This document shows positions 25,698 to 36,299 of a stretch of 64,000 nt of DNA, one piece after another. The first letter of the stretch is position 1. Each line of letters begins with the position of its first letter. The position numbers and the translations under genes were made by a program. This DNA comes from a bacterium (lineage in GTDB: Bacteria > Desulfobacterota > DSWW01), in contig JANQFG010000072.1 in NCBI GenBank assembly GCA_028277985.1, positions 1 to 64,000 on the forward strand. The letters are read 5' to 3'. The notes below the pieces were generated by a model. It made no database searches. It was not told the DNA's origin and saw only the letters and a program-made list of their open reading frames with translations.

Positions 25698-28583
25698 ATG
25701 GAGAAGCAGCAGGCTCCGGGCATGAAACGCGCCGGCGCGGCGGAGCTCGATTGCATCGTCGTGAGGGGGGCCCGGGAGCACAACCTCAAGAACGTCGATG
25801 TGGACCTGCCGAAGAAGAAGCTGATCGTCTTCACAGGTGTATCCGGGTCCGGCAAGTCCAGCCTCGCCATCGATACGATCTTCGCCGAAGGGCAGAGACG
25901 CTACGTGGAGTCCCTGTCCGCGTATGCGAGACAGTTCATCGGCCAGATGGAGAAGCCCAGGTACGAGACGATCCGTGGGCTGTCCCCGACCATCTCCATC
26001 GAGCAGAAATCTGCGGGTACGAACCCGCGTTCCACAGTCGGGACGATTACCGAAATCTACGACTACCTGCGGGTCCTCTACGCGCGCATCGGCATCCAGT
26101 TCTGCCACAGGTGCGGGAAGAAAGTGGGCAGGGGGGACGCCGAGAGCATGGTGGAACAGATCCTGTCCATGCCTCCCTCCACCCGGATCCTCCTGCTTGC
26201 ACCGATCGTGGAGAACCGTAAGGGTGAGCACAGGGACAGGCTGGAGAACCTGAGGAGGGATGGGTTCCTGCGCGTACGCATCGACGGGGTCGTGCAGGAG
26301 CTCTCCAATGTACAGAGTCTGTCCAAGCACAAAAAACACAACATCGAAGCCGTGGTGGACCGGCTCGTGGTCAAGACCGACGCCTCCTTTCGAAAACGCC
26401 TGACCGATTCCGTGGAGACTGCGCTCGCCCTGGGGGGGCGGCAGATCATCGTCCACGTGCTGGACCGCGAGGACATCCGTATGAGCGAGGCACGCTCCTG
26501 TTGCGGCTTCGCCTTTCCGGAGCTCGATCCTACGCTCTTTTCCTTCAACTCCCCGCGGGGAATGTGCGCGGAATGCAACGGCCTTGGAACCGTGCTCGCC
26601 ATGGACGAGGACAAGGTGATCCCGAACAGGAACCTGTCCATACGACAGGGTGCCGTCGTTCCCTGGAAGAACTACTTCGGGCCTGGGGGAACCCGGAAGC
26701 GTTCCTGGGGCGGGCTCAAGCTGGAAGCCCTGGAGCGGCAGTTCGGCCTGGACCTGGACACGCCGTGGAGGAAGCTGCCGAAGAAACAGCGCGATCTGTG
26801 TCTCTGGGGCTCCGACGGTGTGGAGATGGTCATCAACTGGAAGTCCAAGAAGATCCAGGGGGCAATCACCACGGAATACGAGGGGCTTCTGAACGGCATG
26901 ATGCGGCGCTACATGCACACTACCTCCGAGGCTGCCAAGGCCATTTATGCGAGATACCTTACAGCGCGGACCTGCAAGCCCTGCGAAGGCCGGAGGCTCA
27001 AGAAAGAAGCGCTTCATGTAAAGGTGGAAGGCCGATCGATCATGGACGTCACCGCCATGACGGTTGAGGAAGCCCGGGGTTTCTTCCGGAGCCTGAAGCT
27101 GGATGGAAACAAGAGGCTGATTGCCGGGGAGCTCAAGAAGGAGATTTCGAATCGGCTCGGGTTTCTGCTGAACGTGGGCCTTGGGTACCTGTCCCTCGAC
27201 CGCAAAGGGCCCACCCTGTCCGGGGGAGAGGCCCAGCGCATCCGTCTCGCGTCCCAGGTCGGCTCCGAGTTGACCGGGGTGCTGTACGTGCTGGACGAAC
27301 CCTCGATCGGGCTTCACCAGAGGGACAACGTCCGCCTCCTGAACACGCTGGCTCACCTTCGAGACATCGGAAACACGGTGATCGTGATCGAGCACGACCG
27401 GGAAACCATCGAGACGGCGGACTGGGTCCTGGACCTAGGGCCCGGGGCCGGTCATCTGGGGGGACAGGTCGTCGCTGCCGGGACCCCGAAGCAGGTCCGC
27501 CGGAACAGGGCCTCCCTTACGGGCCGCTATCTGAGCGGCAAGGAGAGGATCGAGACGCCTGCCGAGCGGAGGGCCCCGAAAGGCAGAGGGAACAAAAGGA
27601 TCAGGATTACCCGTGCCACGGAAAACAACCTGAAGCGAATCAAGGTGGACATCCCTCTGGGGATGCTGGTGTCGGTCACGGGCGTATCCGGCGCGGGCAA
27701 ATCGACCCTTGTCAGCCAGATTCTGTACCCGGCCCTGGCAAGGAAGCTCCATGATTCGACCCTCCCCGTGGGGAAGCACGGCGACATACAGGGCCTCGAG
27801 CATCTGGACAAGGTGATCAACATCGACCAGAAACCGATCGGCCGGACTCCTCGGAGCAACCCGGCAACGTACACCAAGGTCTTCGATCCGATCCGGGATC
27901 TCTTTTCCCTTCTGCCGGATTCCAGAGCGAGGGGCTACAAGAAGGGCCGCTACTCCTTCAATGTGAAAGGCGGCCGATGCGAGGCCTGCAGGGGGGACGG
28001 CCACATTCGGATCGAGATGCACTTCCTGGCGGACGTGTTCGTGCCTTGCGAAGTGTGCAAGGGAAGGAGGTTCAACGCGTCCACTCTCGAGGTCCGATAC
28101 AGGGGCCATTCCATCGCGGACATTCTGGACCTGTCCGTAGCCCAGGCCTTTGATCTCTTTGCCCATCAGCCGAGGATCGCCTCTATCCTCGATACCCTCA
28201 GACAGGTGGGGCTCTCTTACATCAAGCTGGGCCAGTCTGCAACCACCCTGTCAGGTGGCGAAGCGCAGCGGGTGAAGCTGGCCAGGGAGCTCTCCAAGAG
28301 AGACACGGGCCGCACCCTGTACATCCTCGACGAGCCGACCACGGGACTGCACTTCGACGATATCAGAATGCTCCTCCGGGTCCTGCAGCGCCTCGTGGAT
28401 TCCGGCAATACGGTGGTGATCATCGAGCACAACCTCGACGTGATCAAGACTGCGGACTGGATCATCGACCTCGGCCCCGAGGGAGGAGGGGAAGGGGGGC
28501 ATGTGGTCGCGGCCGGACCTCCTGAAGAGGTGGCCAAGGTGAAGGAAAGCTACACAGGGCGGTTTCTAAAGGCCGCGCTCTGA
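25698..28583 (+). CDS. uvrA: Excinuclease ABC subunit A
   Basis: UvrA is the damage-recognition ATPase of nucleotide excision repair. The 961-residue protein has both ABC modules (GVSGSGKSS and GVSGAGKST Walker A loops, two LSGGEAQR signatures, LDEPSIGLH and LDEPTTGLH). The second zinc finger is canonical (CEAC...CEVC). The first is not: where most UvrA proteins have CPxCG, this one reads ARSCCGF (Cys268-Cys269), so the usual Cys-x2-Cys is collapsed to adjacent cysteines, while the distal Cys290-x2-Cys293 is kept. Length is normal. ATG at 25698 is the only well-placed start. It converges on a small membrane-protein gene. Confidence 0.97.
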   Translation: MEKQQAPGMKRAGAAELDCIVVRGAREHNLKNVDVDLPKKKLIVFTGVSGSGKSSLAIDTIFAEGQRRYVESLSAYARQFIGQMEKPRYETIRGLSPTISIEQKSAGTNPRSTVGTITEIYDYLRVLYARIGIQFCHRCGKKVGRGDAESMVEQILSMPPSTRILLLAPIVENRKGEHRDRLENLRRDGFLRVRIDGVVQELSNVQSLSKHKKHNIEAVVDRLVVKTDASFRKRLTDSVETALALGGRQIIVHVLDREDIRMSEARSCCGFAFPELDPTLFSFNSPRGMCAECNGLGTVLAMDEDKVIPNRNLSIRQGAVVPWKNYFGPGGTRKRSWGGLKLEALERQFGLDLDTPWRKLPKKQRDLCLWGSDGVEMVINWKSKKIQGAITTEYEGLLNGMMRRYMHTTSEAAKAIYARYLTARTCKPCEGRRLKKEALHVKVEGRSIMDVTAMTVEEARGFFRSLKLDGNKRLIAGELKKEISNRLGFLLNVGLGYLSLDRKGPTLSGGEAQRIRLASQVGSELTGVLYVLDEPSIGLHQRDNVRLLNTLAHLRDIGNTVIVIEHDRETIETADWVLDLGPGAGHLGGQVVAAGTPKQVRRNRASLTGRYLSGKERIETPAERRAPKGRGNKRIRITRATENNLKRIKVDIPLGMLVSVTGVSGAGKSTLVSQILYPALARKLHDSTLPVGKHGDIQGLEHLDKVINIDQKPIGRTPRSNPATYTKVFDPIRDLFSLLPDSRARGYKKGRYSFNVKGGRCEACRGDGHIRIEMHFLADVFVPCEVCKGRRFNASTLEVRYRGHSIADILDLSVAQAFDLFAHQPRIASILDTLRQVGLSYIKLGQSATTLSGGEAQRVKLARELSKRDTGRTLYILDEPTTGLHFDDIRMLLRVLQRLVDSGNTVVIIEHNLDVIKTADWIIDLGPEGGGEGGHVVAAGPPEEVAKVKESYTGRFLKAAL

Positions 28584-28602
28584 AAGACTCGCGCCGGACA
28601 GA

Positions 28603-28770
28603 TCATCCCAGAAACAGACCGATGAGCGCATGGAGCGTGATGTACGCGAATGCAAAGGCCAGGGTCGGGATGCTGACGCAAACGAAGACCTCCTTCAGGA
28701 GGTCCATGGTTTCGGTATCCTTCTTCCTTCCGAGAAACCTGTTCTTTCTAGGATCTTCATGATGATTCAT
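28603..28770 (-). CDS. Small single-span membrane protein
   Basis: The 55-residue protein has a charged N-terminus (HHEDPRKNRFLGRKK) followed by one hydrophobic helix at about residues 25-54. ATG at 28770 is preceded by AGGAGG at 7-base spacing, which is strong support for translation and favours this start over the one at 28800. I do not recognise a family. It converges on uvrA with a 19-base gap. Confidence 0.65.
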   Translation of the reverse strand: MNHHEDPRKNRFLGRKKDTETMDLLKEVFVCVSIPTLAFAFAYITLHALIGLFLG

Positions 28771-29009
28771 TTTCCGTCCTCCTCTTGGGCGCTTGTTCAA
28801 GTGCTGTGTGGAGGATGTTTATCTTCCCGTGAACTCAAGATGCGTGCCACGCTGTACTCCAAATGAAAAAAGCCATGTACGGAAGGGGTTTACGAGGGGG
28901 AAAGGCCTGTAGACCCCGAGGAATCCAAGACGGGATTGAGCAAGATCTTTCCACTTTCATGCATCGGAATCCCCAGAAGCATGCTGTCGAAAAGCCACGG
29001 AGCAAGAAG

Positions 29010-29089
29010 AAAGGGGTCAGGCCGTAACTATCAATCCTGGCGACCTTCGACCGTGCCGCCAGGGTTGATAGTTTCGGCCTGACCCCTTT
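29010..29089. repeat. 80-base REP/MITE-like hairpin with GGGGTCAGGC ends
   Basis: AAAGGGGTCAGGCCG (29010-29024) is matched by CGGCCTGACCCCTTT (29075-29089). Inner arms AACTATCAA and TTGATAGTT, and CCTGGCG and CGCCAGG, also pair, leaving a small loop. Terminal GGGGTCAGGC resembles ends described for REP elements mobilised by TnpA_REP (RAYT) transposases. A following T-run could also make it a terminator. Confidence 0.8.
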
Positions 29090-29132
29090 TTCTATCCACA
29101 CATAAGACCGGAATGGGAAGCCAATTGCGGAC

Positions 29133-29259
29133 ATTGCGAGGAGCCGTGGCTCGGCGAGCCGGAGCGCAGCGCAGATGCCGCACAACAGCTGCGACGTGGC
29201 AATCCCCCCGCTAATTGAGCCATCTGGGCAGGTGGATTGCTTCGCTTCGCTCGCAATAT
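29133..29259. repeat. Degenerate ATTGCGAGGAGC / GGATTGCTTCGC element
   Basis: ATTGCGAGGAGC at the left and GGATTGCTTCGCTTCGCTCG at 29234-29253 are typical of a dispersed intergenic repeat seen in many anaerobe genomes. The internal GCGACGTGGCAATCC belongs to the same type. A related fragment lies at 60081-60120. Confidence 0.55.
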
Positions 29260-29281
29260 TCGCTCACGGGGGAGAGGACCC

Positions 29282-31282
29282 TCAAAGATCCACCGCCGCC
29301 AGGTAGCCTTCGTGGACCGCATCGATGATCATTCTGGGCTTGTTGCAGTCCCCGATCGCCCGGAAGTCGATGCCTGCCTGTTTGAGGCCTTCGGACAGGG
29401 CAGTCCTCGGCTTCGAGCCCACGGCCATGATCACGGAGTCGAACGGCTCCTTCTTGGTTTCTCCCTCCAGGGTGTAGACGATTCCGTCCGGCTCGATCGC
29501 CTCCACCTTGGCGCTGGTGACGATGCGGACCTCCCGCTCACGCAGGTCGTGCAGCCAGACCCAGCGTGAAGACTTCCCGACGTCCTGACCTGCCCTGGGA
29601 AGCATCTCGAAAATGGTGACCTCTTTCGTCCCCTTTCGCACCAGGTCGTGGAGCCGCTCGTCCGATTCCGCCCTGTGGAACATCAGGAACTCCAAGACGT
29701 TCGGGTGGATCGTGCCGATCCGGGCCGCCTGCATCGCGACCTCCATACCGACCGCGCCGCCGCCGATGATGGCCACCTTCTGGCCCACGGCGGTCCGGTT
29801 CGTCAGAAACTCCCACGAACTGATTACGAACGGTTGGTCCGACCCGGGGATCTTCGGCATGATCGGCTCAGCACCCTCTGCCACGATCAGGGCCTCGGGG
29901 CTCTTCTTCTTGATCCCCTCCACATCGAGCTCCACGCCGGTGTGGATCTTCACACCGAGCCCGGGAAGGAGCGCTTCGTAATAGTCTACCAGTCCGAGGA
30001 ATTCGCCCCGGCCCGGGGGCGCTCCCGCGACAGAGAGCTGTCCTCCGATTCTGGGCGACTTCTCGAAGATTTCGACATCGTGGCCCGCCTTGGCCGCCAC
30101 CCTTGCCGCCTCCAGGCCACCCGGGCCTGAACCCACCACCATGACCTTCTTCGGTTGTTCGGCCGGCTTGATCTCTCGCTCTTCCTCCAGTCCTGCTTCC
30201 GCGTTCACCAGACAACACAAAGGCTGGCCCGTGAAGATCCGATCCATGCAGCCCTGCATGCACCCGACGCAAGGACGGATTTCCTTGGACCTTCCCTCCC
30301 TGGATTTGAGGGGCCAGTCCGGGTCGGCAATCAGTACGCGTCCAAGGGCGACCATGTCTGCAAGCCCATCGGCCAGGATGCCCTCCGCAGTTGCCGGGTC
30401 CGTGATCCGATTGGATGCGATGACCGGCACATCCACGGCATTGCGAATGCCGCCCGCCAGGTAGGCGTAGCCGCCGCGCGGTACTTCCATGGTGAGCTGG
30501 GAGACAAATGCCTCGTGCCAGCCGCCGGTCACGTTGATTCCATCCACGCCCGCGTCGACAAAGAGCCGGCAGTATTTCGCGGATTCTTCGTTCGTGTTGC
30601 CCCCGCGAATGAAGTCGTTTCCGGCGACCCGGATCGTGACCGTGTAGTCATCTCCGACGGCTTCCCTGACCTTCTTGATCGTCTCCACCCCGAAGCGGGC
30701 CCGATTCTCGAAGCAGCCTCCGTACTCGTCGGTTCGCTGGTTCGTGACCGGGGAGAGAAACTGGCTGATCAGGTAGCCGGCCGAGCCGATGATCTCCACG
30801 CCGTCGATGTCCGCCTCCCGCGCGCGTACCGCCGCCTTGGCAAAGGCGTCCTGCACCTTCTCGATGTCCTCGAGGGTCATCTCCCGCGGCTCCTCGCCTG
30901 TATAGCGGGACCGGACCGCGGAAGGAGCGATGGCCTGCTGGCCCTCGATCATGAAGGAAAAGGTGTACCGCCCCCCATGGAAGAGCTGGAGCATGATCTT
31001 GGAGCCGGCGTTGTGCACACGGTCGGACAGATGCTTGAAATCCGGAATGTAGGCATCGTCCATGAGGGAGAGGGCGATCGCCCCGGACCCGACGAAGTCG
31101 ACGCCCACCGGGCCGGCAACGATGATTCCGGCACCTCCTTCCGCGCGCCGCTCGTAGAAGCGCACGTGTCGTTCATTGAGCTTCTGATCCATGGAGAACA
31201 GGGTACCCAGGGAAGGCATCAGGATGCGGTTCTTCGATTCGATTTTGCCGAGCCGGATCGGTTCAAAGAGCAGGGGATACAT
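29282..31282 (-). CDS. Old-yellow-enzyme-type flavin / FeS / FAD oxidoreductase (2,4-dienoyl-CoA reductase or enoate reductase like)
   Basis: The 666-residue protein has the FadH-family layout. An FMN-binding TIM barrel comes first (PLLFEPIRLGKIESKNRI, MLQLFHGGRY, DGVEIIGSAGYLISQF, DEYGG). Next is the 4Fe-4S ligand segment CVGCMQGCMDRIFTG...CCLVNAE, and then FAD and NAD(P) domains (VVGSGPGGLEAARVAAKAGH and IIGGGAVGMEVAM). Such enzymes reduce activated C=C bonds in unsaturated acyl-CoA or enoates. The start at 31282 was chosen over 31342 because AGGAGG lies 7 bases upstream and homologues begin at this point. The exact substrate is open. The NYN-protein gene lies 69 bases upstream and may be cotranscribed. 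Confidence 0.9.
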   Translation of the reverse strand: MYPLLFEPIRLGKIESKNRILMPSLGTLFSMDQKLNERHVRFYERRAEGGAGIIVAGPVGVDFVGSGAIALSLMDDAYIPDFKHLSDRVHNAGSKIMLQLFHGGRYTFSFMIEGQQAIAPSAVRSRYTGEEPREMTLEDIEKVQDAFAKAAVRAREADIDGVEIIGSAGYLISQFLSPVTNQRTDEYGGCFENRARFGVETIKKVREAVGDDYTVTIRVAGNDFIRGGNTNEESAKYCRLFVDAGVDGINVTGGWHEAFVSQLTMEVPRGGYAYLAGGIRNAVDVPVIASNRITDPATAEGILADGLADMVALGRVLIADPDWPLKSREGRSKEIRPCVGCMQGCMDRIFTGQPLCCLVNAEAGLEEEREIKPAEQPKKVMVVGSGPGGLEAARVAAKAGHDVEIFEKSPRIGGQLSVAGAPPGRGEFLGLVDYYEALLPGLGVKIHTGVELDVEGIKKKSPEALIVAEGAEPIMPKIPGSDQPFVISSWEFLTNRTAVGQKVAIIGGGAVGMEVAMQAARIGTIHPNVLEFLMFHRAESDERLHDLVRKGTKEVTIFEMLPRAGQDVGKSSRWVWLHDLREREVRIVTSAKVEAIEPDGIVYTLEGETKKEPFDSVIMAVGSKPRTALSEGLKQAGIDFRAIGDCNKPRMIIDAVHEGYLAAVDL

Positions 31283-31351
31283 GAAAGACCCTCCTTGTTT
31301 CCGTTCTTGTTGTATGTTTCCGGTGGGGTGATGAGCAAACACGGGGGCAAC

Positions 31352-32176
31352 TCAGGAGGCAGGTTCCCTTCTCGTGCTTCTCTTCCGTTTGGTCTTCTTC
31401 TGTATCTTCTTCTTCATGCCAAAGCCGGAGATCACATAGGTTCCACTGCGTGAATCCACGTTGATCTCGATCAATTCGTGGGTCTGTGCATCCTCGAGGA
31501 GATCGCTGAAAGTCCGATACCCGTGATACCCCTCGTTGAAGGAAGGCTTCTTCCTCTTCATCGTGTCCTTGACCATCGAGGAGTACAGAATCGGCTTGTT
31601 TTCCCTCAAAAGGGCCTCGACCGAGTCCAGCAGCAGCTTGAAGGCGTCCTGTTTCTTCTGCGGCACGTCGGACCCGACCGGAGGCGGGTGCTGGGCAGGG
31701 CGTTCCAGGTCATCATAGTAGATGAACTCGTCGCAACTCGTGATCAGCAGGTCCGAGGAGGACTCCTTGATCGCCAGCCCGATCACGTGCTTCCCATTCT
31801 CTTTCAGCTTCGCCACCAGGGGAGAGAAGTCGCTGTCACCGGAGACGATCACGAAGGAGTCGATGTGCTCTTTCGTAAAGGAGAGCTCCAGGGCATCCAC
31901 GACCAGCCGGATGTCCGCGGAATTCTTCCCGGTCATCGCCCTTTTGGGGATCTCGATCAACTCGACGCCGGCCGCATGGAAGGCCTGCTTGTAAACCGAA
32001 TACCGGCTCCAGTCGGAGTAGGCCTTCTTGACCACGATCTTGCCCTTCTCCACGAGCCTTTCCAGGACCTTCTGTATATCGAAGTGGCCGTCTTTCTTGT
32101 CCTTGAGCCCGAGGGCCAGGTTCTCGAAGTCGAAGAAGACCGCGAGGGTACGTTCTGATTTTTCTGTTTCTGCCAT
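31352..32176 (-). CDS. NYN-domain (PIN-like) putative RNase with C-terminal OST-HTH/LOTUS-like region
   Basis: The 274-residue protein has the LabA/DUF88-type NYN fold, with the acidic metal-binding set at FFDFEN (Asp16), SADIRLVVDAL (Asp89) and SGDSDFSPLV (Asp115, Asp117). The C-terminal part (about 170-255, containing SSMVKDTMKRKKPSFNEGYHGYRTFSDLL) matches the OST-HTH/LOTUS pattern often fused to NYN domains and thought to bind RNA. The tail is strongly basic. Members are predicted RNases of unknown target. AGGAGGT lies 12 bases before ATG at 32176. Confidence 0.88.
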   Translation of the reverse strand: MAETEKSERTLAVFFDFENLALGLKDKKDGHFDIQKVLERLVEKGKIVVKKAYSDWSRYSVYKQAFHAAGVELIEIPKRAMTGKNSADIRLVVDALELSFTKEHIDSFVIVSGDSDFSPLVAKLKENGKHVIGLAIKESSSDLLITSCDEFIYYDDLERPAQHPPPVGSDVPQKKQDAFKLLLDSVEALLRENKPILYSSMVKDTMKRKKPSFNEGYHGYRTFSDLLEDAQTHELIEINVDSRSGTYVISGFGMKKKIQKKTKRKRSTRREPAS

Positions 32177-32378
32177 AAAGGGTTCTCTACCTCCTATGCG
32201 TGTTTCTTCTCCTCGCCCGGACGGTCCGGGTGAGGATAGTGGGCATCATAACGCCGAGGGGCGACGGGCGTCAACAAAATCCATTGATATCTCGACTCCC
32301 TGGACCCCCTGGACCCGGTCGTCCCGGATCGCGACGCCATTTGTGCCGTACGGGATTGTCTGTTAAGACGGATAAGTG

Positions 32379-33047
32379 ATGAAACTCTTCTCTTTTGTTT
32401 TTGTGGAGCACTTCGGACTCGCCTGCGGAGCGGCGCTGCTCTTCCTGGTCGGCGTGCTCCTGGCCCTCCCAGTTGTCAAGCGGGGGGCGAATCTCCTCAC
32501 CTGGATGCCCCTGTTCATGTTTAGAATGGTGCGCAGATTGTTCGGCGCGCACCCCGGCATGACCCGCCTGTGGACCCTCATATTCGGATTCAACGGTACG
32601 GTCATGTTTCTGTACATGGCTTCGGGCGTGCATCCCGGAATCCCGGCTGCGATCTCCTTGTTGACCGGGTACAACCTTGCGGTGATCGTCCTCATGGCAG
32701 GAGAGATGTGGGATCTGGATGACCTGGCGGTCCCTCCCGGCCCACGGAAGCAGCCCAAAGGATGGGTCACCGGCCTTTGTGGCCTTGCGGTGATCCTTCT
32801 CGAGTTGCCCTGCTTCTGGTACTCCATCGCCATGGGGATACGTCTCGGGCAGGAGGTCCTGGCGGGCCAGACGGGCTACCAGGAGGGGATGGCTGTTCGG
32901 CTGCAAGCCTACGTATTCCTCATTCTTCCGTTGCTCCTCGTGAGTGCCGTGTGCGAGGCGATTGCCATCCGCGGCATGAGCGCCCCGCGACCCCCCACAT
33001 CCCCGGGATCAGGGAGCAGGGATCAGGGTTCAGGCCACCCCTCCTGA
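32379..33047 (+). CDS. Polytopic membrane protein of unknown function
   Basis: The 222-residue protein has four to five hydrophobic segments (about residues 10-32, 65-85, 90-112, 130-152 and 175-198). The GTVMFLYMASGVHPG region followed by LLTGYNLAVIV is reminiscent of the SpoIIM-like membrane family, but I do not assign it. The final 20 or so residues (PPTSPGSGSRDQGSGHPS) are low complexity and are encoded by a GGGATCAGG-type repeat beginning near 33005, so the original C-terminus has probably been overwritten. The ribosome-binding site is poor; GTG at 32376 is an equal alternative start. Confidence 0.7.
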   Translation: MKLFSFVFVEHFGLACGAALLFLVGVLLALPVVKRGANLLTWMPLFMFRMVRRLFGAHPGMTRLWTLIFGFNGTVMFLYMASGVHPGIPAAISLLTGYNLAVIVLMAGEMWDLDDLAVPPGPRKQPKGWVTGLCGLAVILLELPCFWYSIAMGIRLGQEVLAGQTGYQEGMAVRLQAYVFLILPLLLVSAVCEAIAIRGMSAPRPPTSPGSGSRDQGSGHPS

Positions 33048-33107
33048 CCCCCTTTGTTGGTGGTGCCTGGGAGGGGCCTGACACCTGATCCCTGGTCCCT
33101 GACCCCT
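33005..33107. repeat. GGGATCAGG / CCTGACCCC inverted tandem repeat
   Basis: GGGATCAGGGAGCAGGG-type units read in from the left, and CCTGATCCCTGGTCCC-type units close the right side. The element spans the 3' end of the membrane-protein gene and reaches the stop codon of the convergent gene at 33106. Confidence 0.7.
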
Positions 33108-34314
33108 ACTCCGCATGGTAGTCGCGATAGTTCCCGTAAAGCCGCTGCAAATGCATTTCCGGGGCCTGCTCGTACTCTTCCCGTGAGATGTCGATCCAGG
33201 AGGGCGGCTCCCCCGGAGGCGGATGACGCAGGTGCGATCCGTGCTCCACGAGGACCGGCTGCACTTCCTTGGGGCTTCTGTCACTCCGGAAGATCCCGAG
33301 GTGGCGGCTGAGAAGGTCTTCATCCAGGGGAGGCATTTCCCAGAGCACTGGTTCGAAATCGGAGAAGAACGAGAGCATGGAGCCGATCATGCCCGCTTCT
33401 CTCAGGCGTTTGAGAACAGACTCGACAAATCGGGCAGCCTCCTCCTCCGAGACCAGATGCTCGGCCTCTGCGTGTTTCCCGTAAGAGCCTTGGGCCGGTT
33501 TCGTGGGGATGCCGAACCCCGCGAAGAGGATGTCCTTTCCCCCGAGCCAGTGGGTGAGACTGCCGAGGAAGGGGGGGAAACGCGGGTCCAAAGGATCCGA
33601 GGAATTCCCTGAGGCAACAGGAGGGCTCTGCATGGAGAGGAAGTCCAGGTGTCGTGCAGCCTCCTGAGGACGCAGCGCCGCATCCTCTCCCAGATTCTCC
33701 TTGCCCATGCTCAGCGTGATCGGGATGCTTTCGTCTCTGCTCCTGAGTTCCTCGGTCGTGACCCGCAGCCACAGATCGGCAGCCTGCCGGTTGGACGGGG
33801 TGACCACATTGGACGGACTGTTCCCCAAATCCCAGGCCCAAACGGCCGGATGTCCCTGCAGGGCGCCCGCCACCTCGCGAAGGAGGAGTACCTGAGCCTC
33901 GATCATCCCGGGGTCTTCGAAGAAGTTCTTGGGCAGGTTGGAGCGAACTTTCCTCTGCGAGAAGACACGAGTGCGCAGGTGCCTTTCCCGGGCCCACAAG
34001 GTCCAGGGCGGAAGCCAGTTCAGCCCGCACATATGGCCGGTGAAGAAGGTAGGCAGTACGAAGAGGCTCCTTCTGTCCGCCGCCTCGGCCACATCCACCA
34101 GGTGATCGAGGCAGGGGATCGACACCTTTGCGGCTCGCGGCTGAAAGTCTTCCCACAGAAGAAACACCCTGACGATCTTGAGCCCGGTTTCCTGGATCCG
34201 TTCGAAGTCATCGGCAAGCGCCGATTTATCGAAATGCTGCCACCAGTACATGCCCGATCGGGCAGGCCAGTAGTTTACCCCCAACAGAAAAGGCTCAGAA
34301 GCGAGATCGTCCAA
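33106..34314 (-). CDS. GH5 / clan GH-A-like protein lacking catalytic glutamates
   Basis: The 402-residue protein has the (beta/alpha)8 glycoside-hydrolase pattern of the endo-beta-mannosidase-like group: LGVNYWPARSGMYWW at the N-terminus, ERIQETGLKIVRVFLLWEDFQP, and AWDLGNSPSN where active members have a W-x-L-x-N-E-x acid/base motif. Here Ser166 stands in place of that Glu. The nucleophile strand reads LFAGFGIP, with Gly266 where a Glu normally precedes FG. No signal peptide is visible, so it is cytoplasmic. The fold assignment is good; loss of both catalytic residues suggests a non-hydrolytic or altered role. It stands alone, convergent with the membrane-protein gene. Confidence 0.75.
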   Translation of the reverse strand: MDDLASEPFLLGVNYWPARSGMYWWQHFDKSALADDFERIQETGLKIVRVFLLWEDFQPRAAKVSIPCLDHLVDVAEAADRRSLFVLPTFFTGHMCGLNWLPPWTLWARERHLRTRVFSQRKVRSNLPKNFFEDPGMIEAQVLLLREVAGALQGHPAVWAWDLGNSPSNVVTPSNRQAADLWLRVTTEELRSRDESIPITLSMGKENLGEDAALRPQEAARHLDFLSMQSPPVASGNSSDPLDPRFPPFLGSLTHWLGGKDILFAGFGIPTKPAQGSYGKHAEAEHLVSEEEAARFVESVLKRLREAGMIGSMLSFFSDFEPVLWEMPPLDEDLLSRHLGIFRSDRSPKEVQPVLVEHGSHLRHPPPGEPPSWIDISREEYEQAPEMHLQRLYGNYRDYHAE

Positions 34315-34334
34315 AAGTAAACAACTCCTGCGAG

Positions 34335-34457
34335 TGAGGGATCAAGTGTAAGGGATCAGGGGTCAGGGATCAGGGGTCAGGACCCCACCCAGGCCCCGCC
34401 AAGAAAGGGGATCAGGTGGGGTGGCCTGAACCCTGACCCCCGACCCCTGATCCCTCA
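34335..34457. repeat. GGGATCAGGGGTCAGG inverted tandem repeat
   Basis: TGAGGGATCA at 34335 begins a run of GGGATCAGG/GGGGTCAGG units. The complement, ending in TGATCCCTCA at 34457, closes it. It lies between two genes reading leftwards, the GH-like protein and groEL. Confidence 0.75.
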
Positions 34458-34501
34458 TTACGGATTCCCGTAATACCATGAAACAGGAATGGAACGAAAA
34501 A

Positions 34502-34544
34502 CGGTCCTTCCGGAGGGACTACGTCCGAAAGGACCGCTTTTTTT
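34502..34544 (-). terminator. Bidirectional intrinsic terminator downstream of groEL
   Basis: CGGTCCTTCCGG (34502-34513) pairs with CCGAAAGGACCG (34525-34536). An A-run on the left and a T-run on the right allow termination in both directions. It lies 20 bases beyond the groEL stop. Confidence 0.88.
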
Positions 34545-34563
34545 GATTGAACACACTGAGCGT

Positions 34564-36225
<1,662 letters not shown>

Positions 36226-36299
36226 TTACACCTCCGTTTCCTGTTTCATTCGGTCGGCCTTGGGGCCGGCTTGTTGTGCTTGGGTCGGCGGTCGTTATC

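Larger units (their letters stand above)
28771..29281. other. Gene-free stretch with two repeat elements
   Basis: Half a kilobase without a credible gene lies between the small membrane protein and the enoate-reductase-like gene. It holds an 80-base near-perfect hairpin (29010-29089) and a degenerate ATTGCGAGGAGC-type element (29133-29259). An open frame on the minus strand through 28835-29185 crosses the hairpin and is not credible as a whole; the part at 28850-28990 may be decayed coding DNA. Confidence 0.5.

Noticed and set aside
25449..27395. 648-codon open frame on the minus strand
   Set aside because: It is antisense to uvrA and the end of the hybrid kinase; no domain recognised.
28835..29185. 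116-codon minus-strand frame
   Set aside because: It reads through an 80-base perfect hairpin and has no recognisable domain; at most part is decayed coding DNA.
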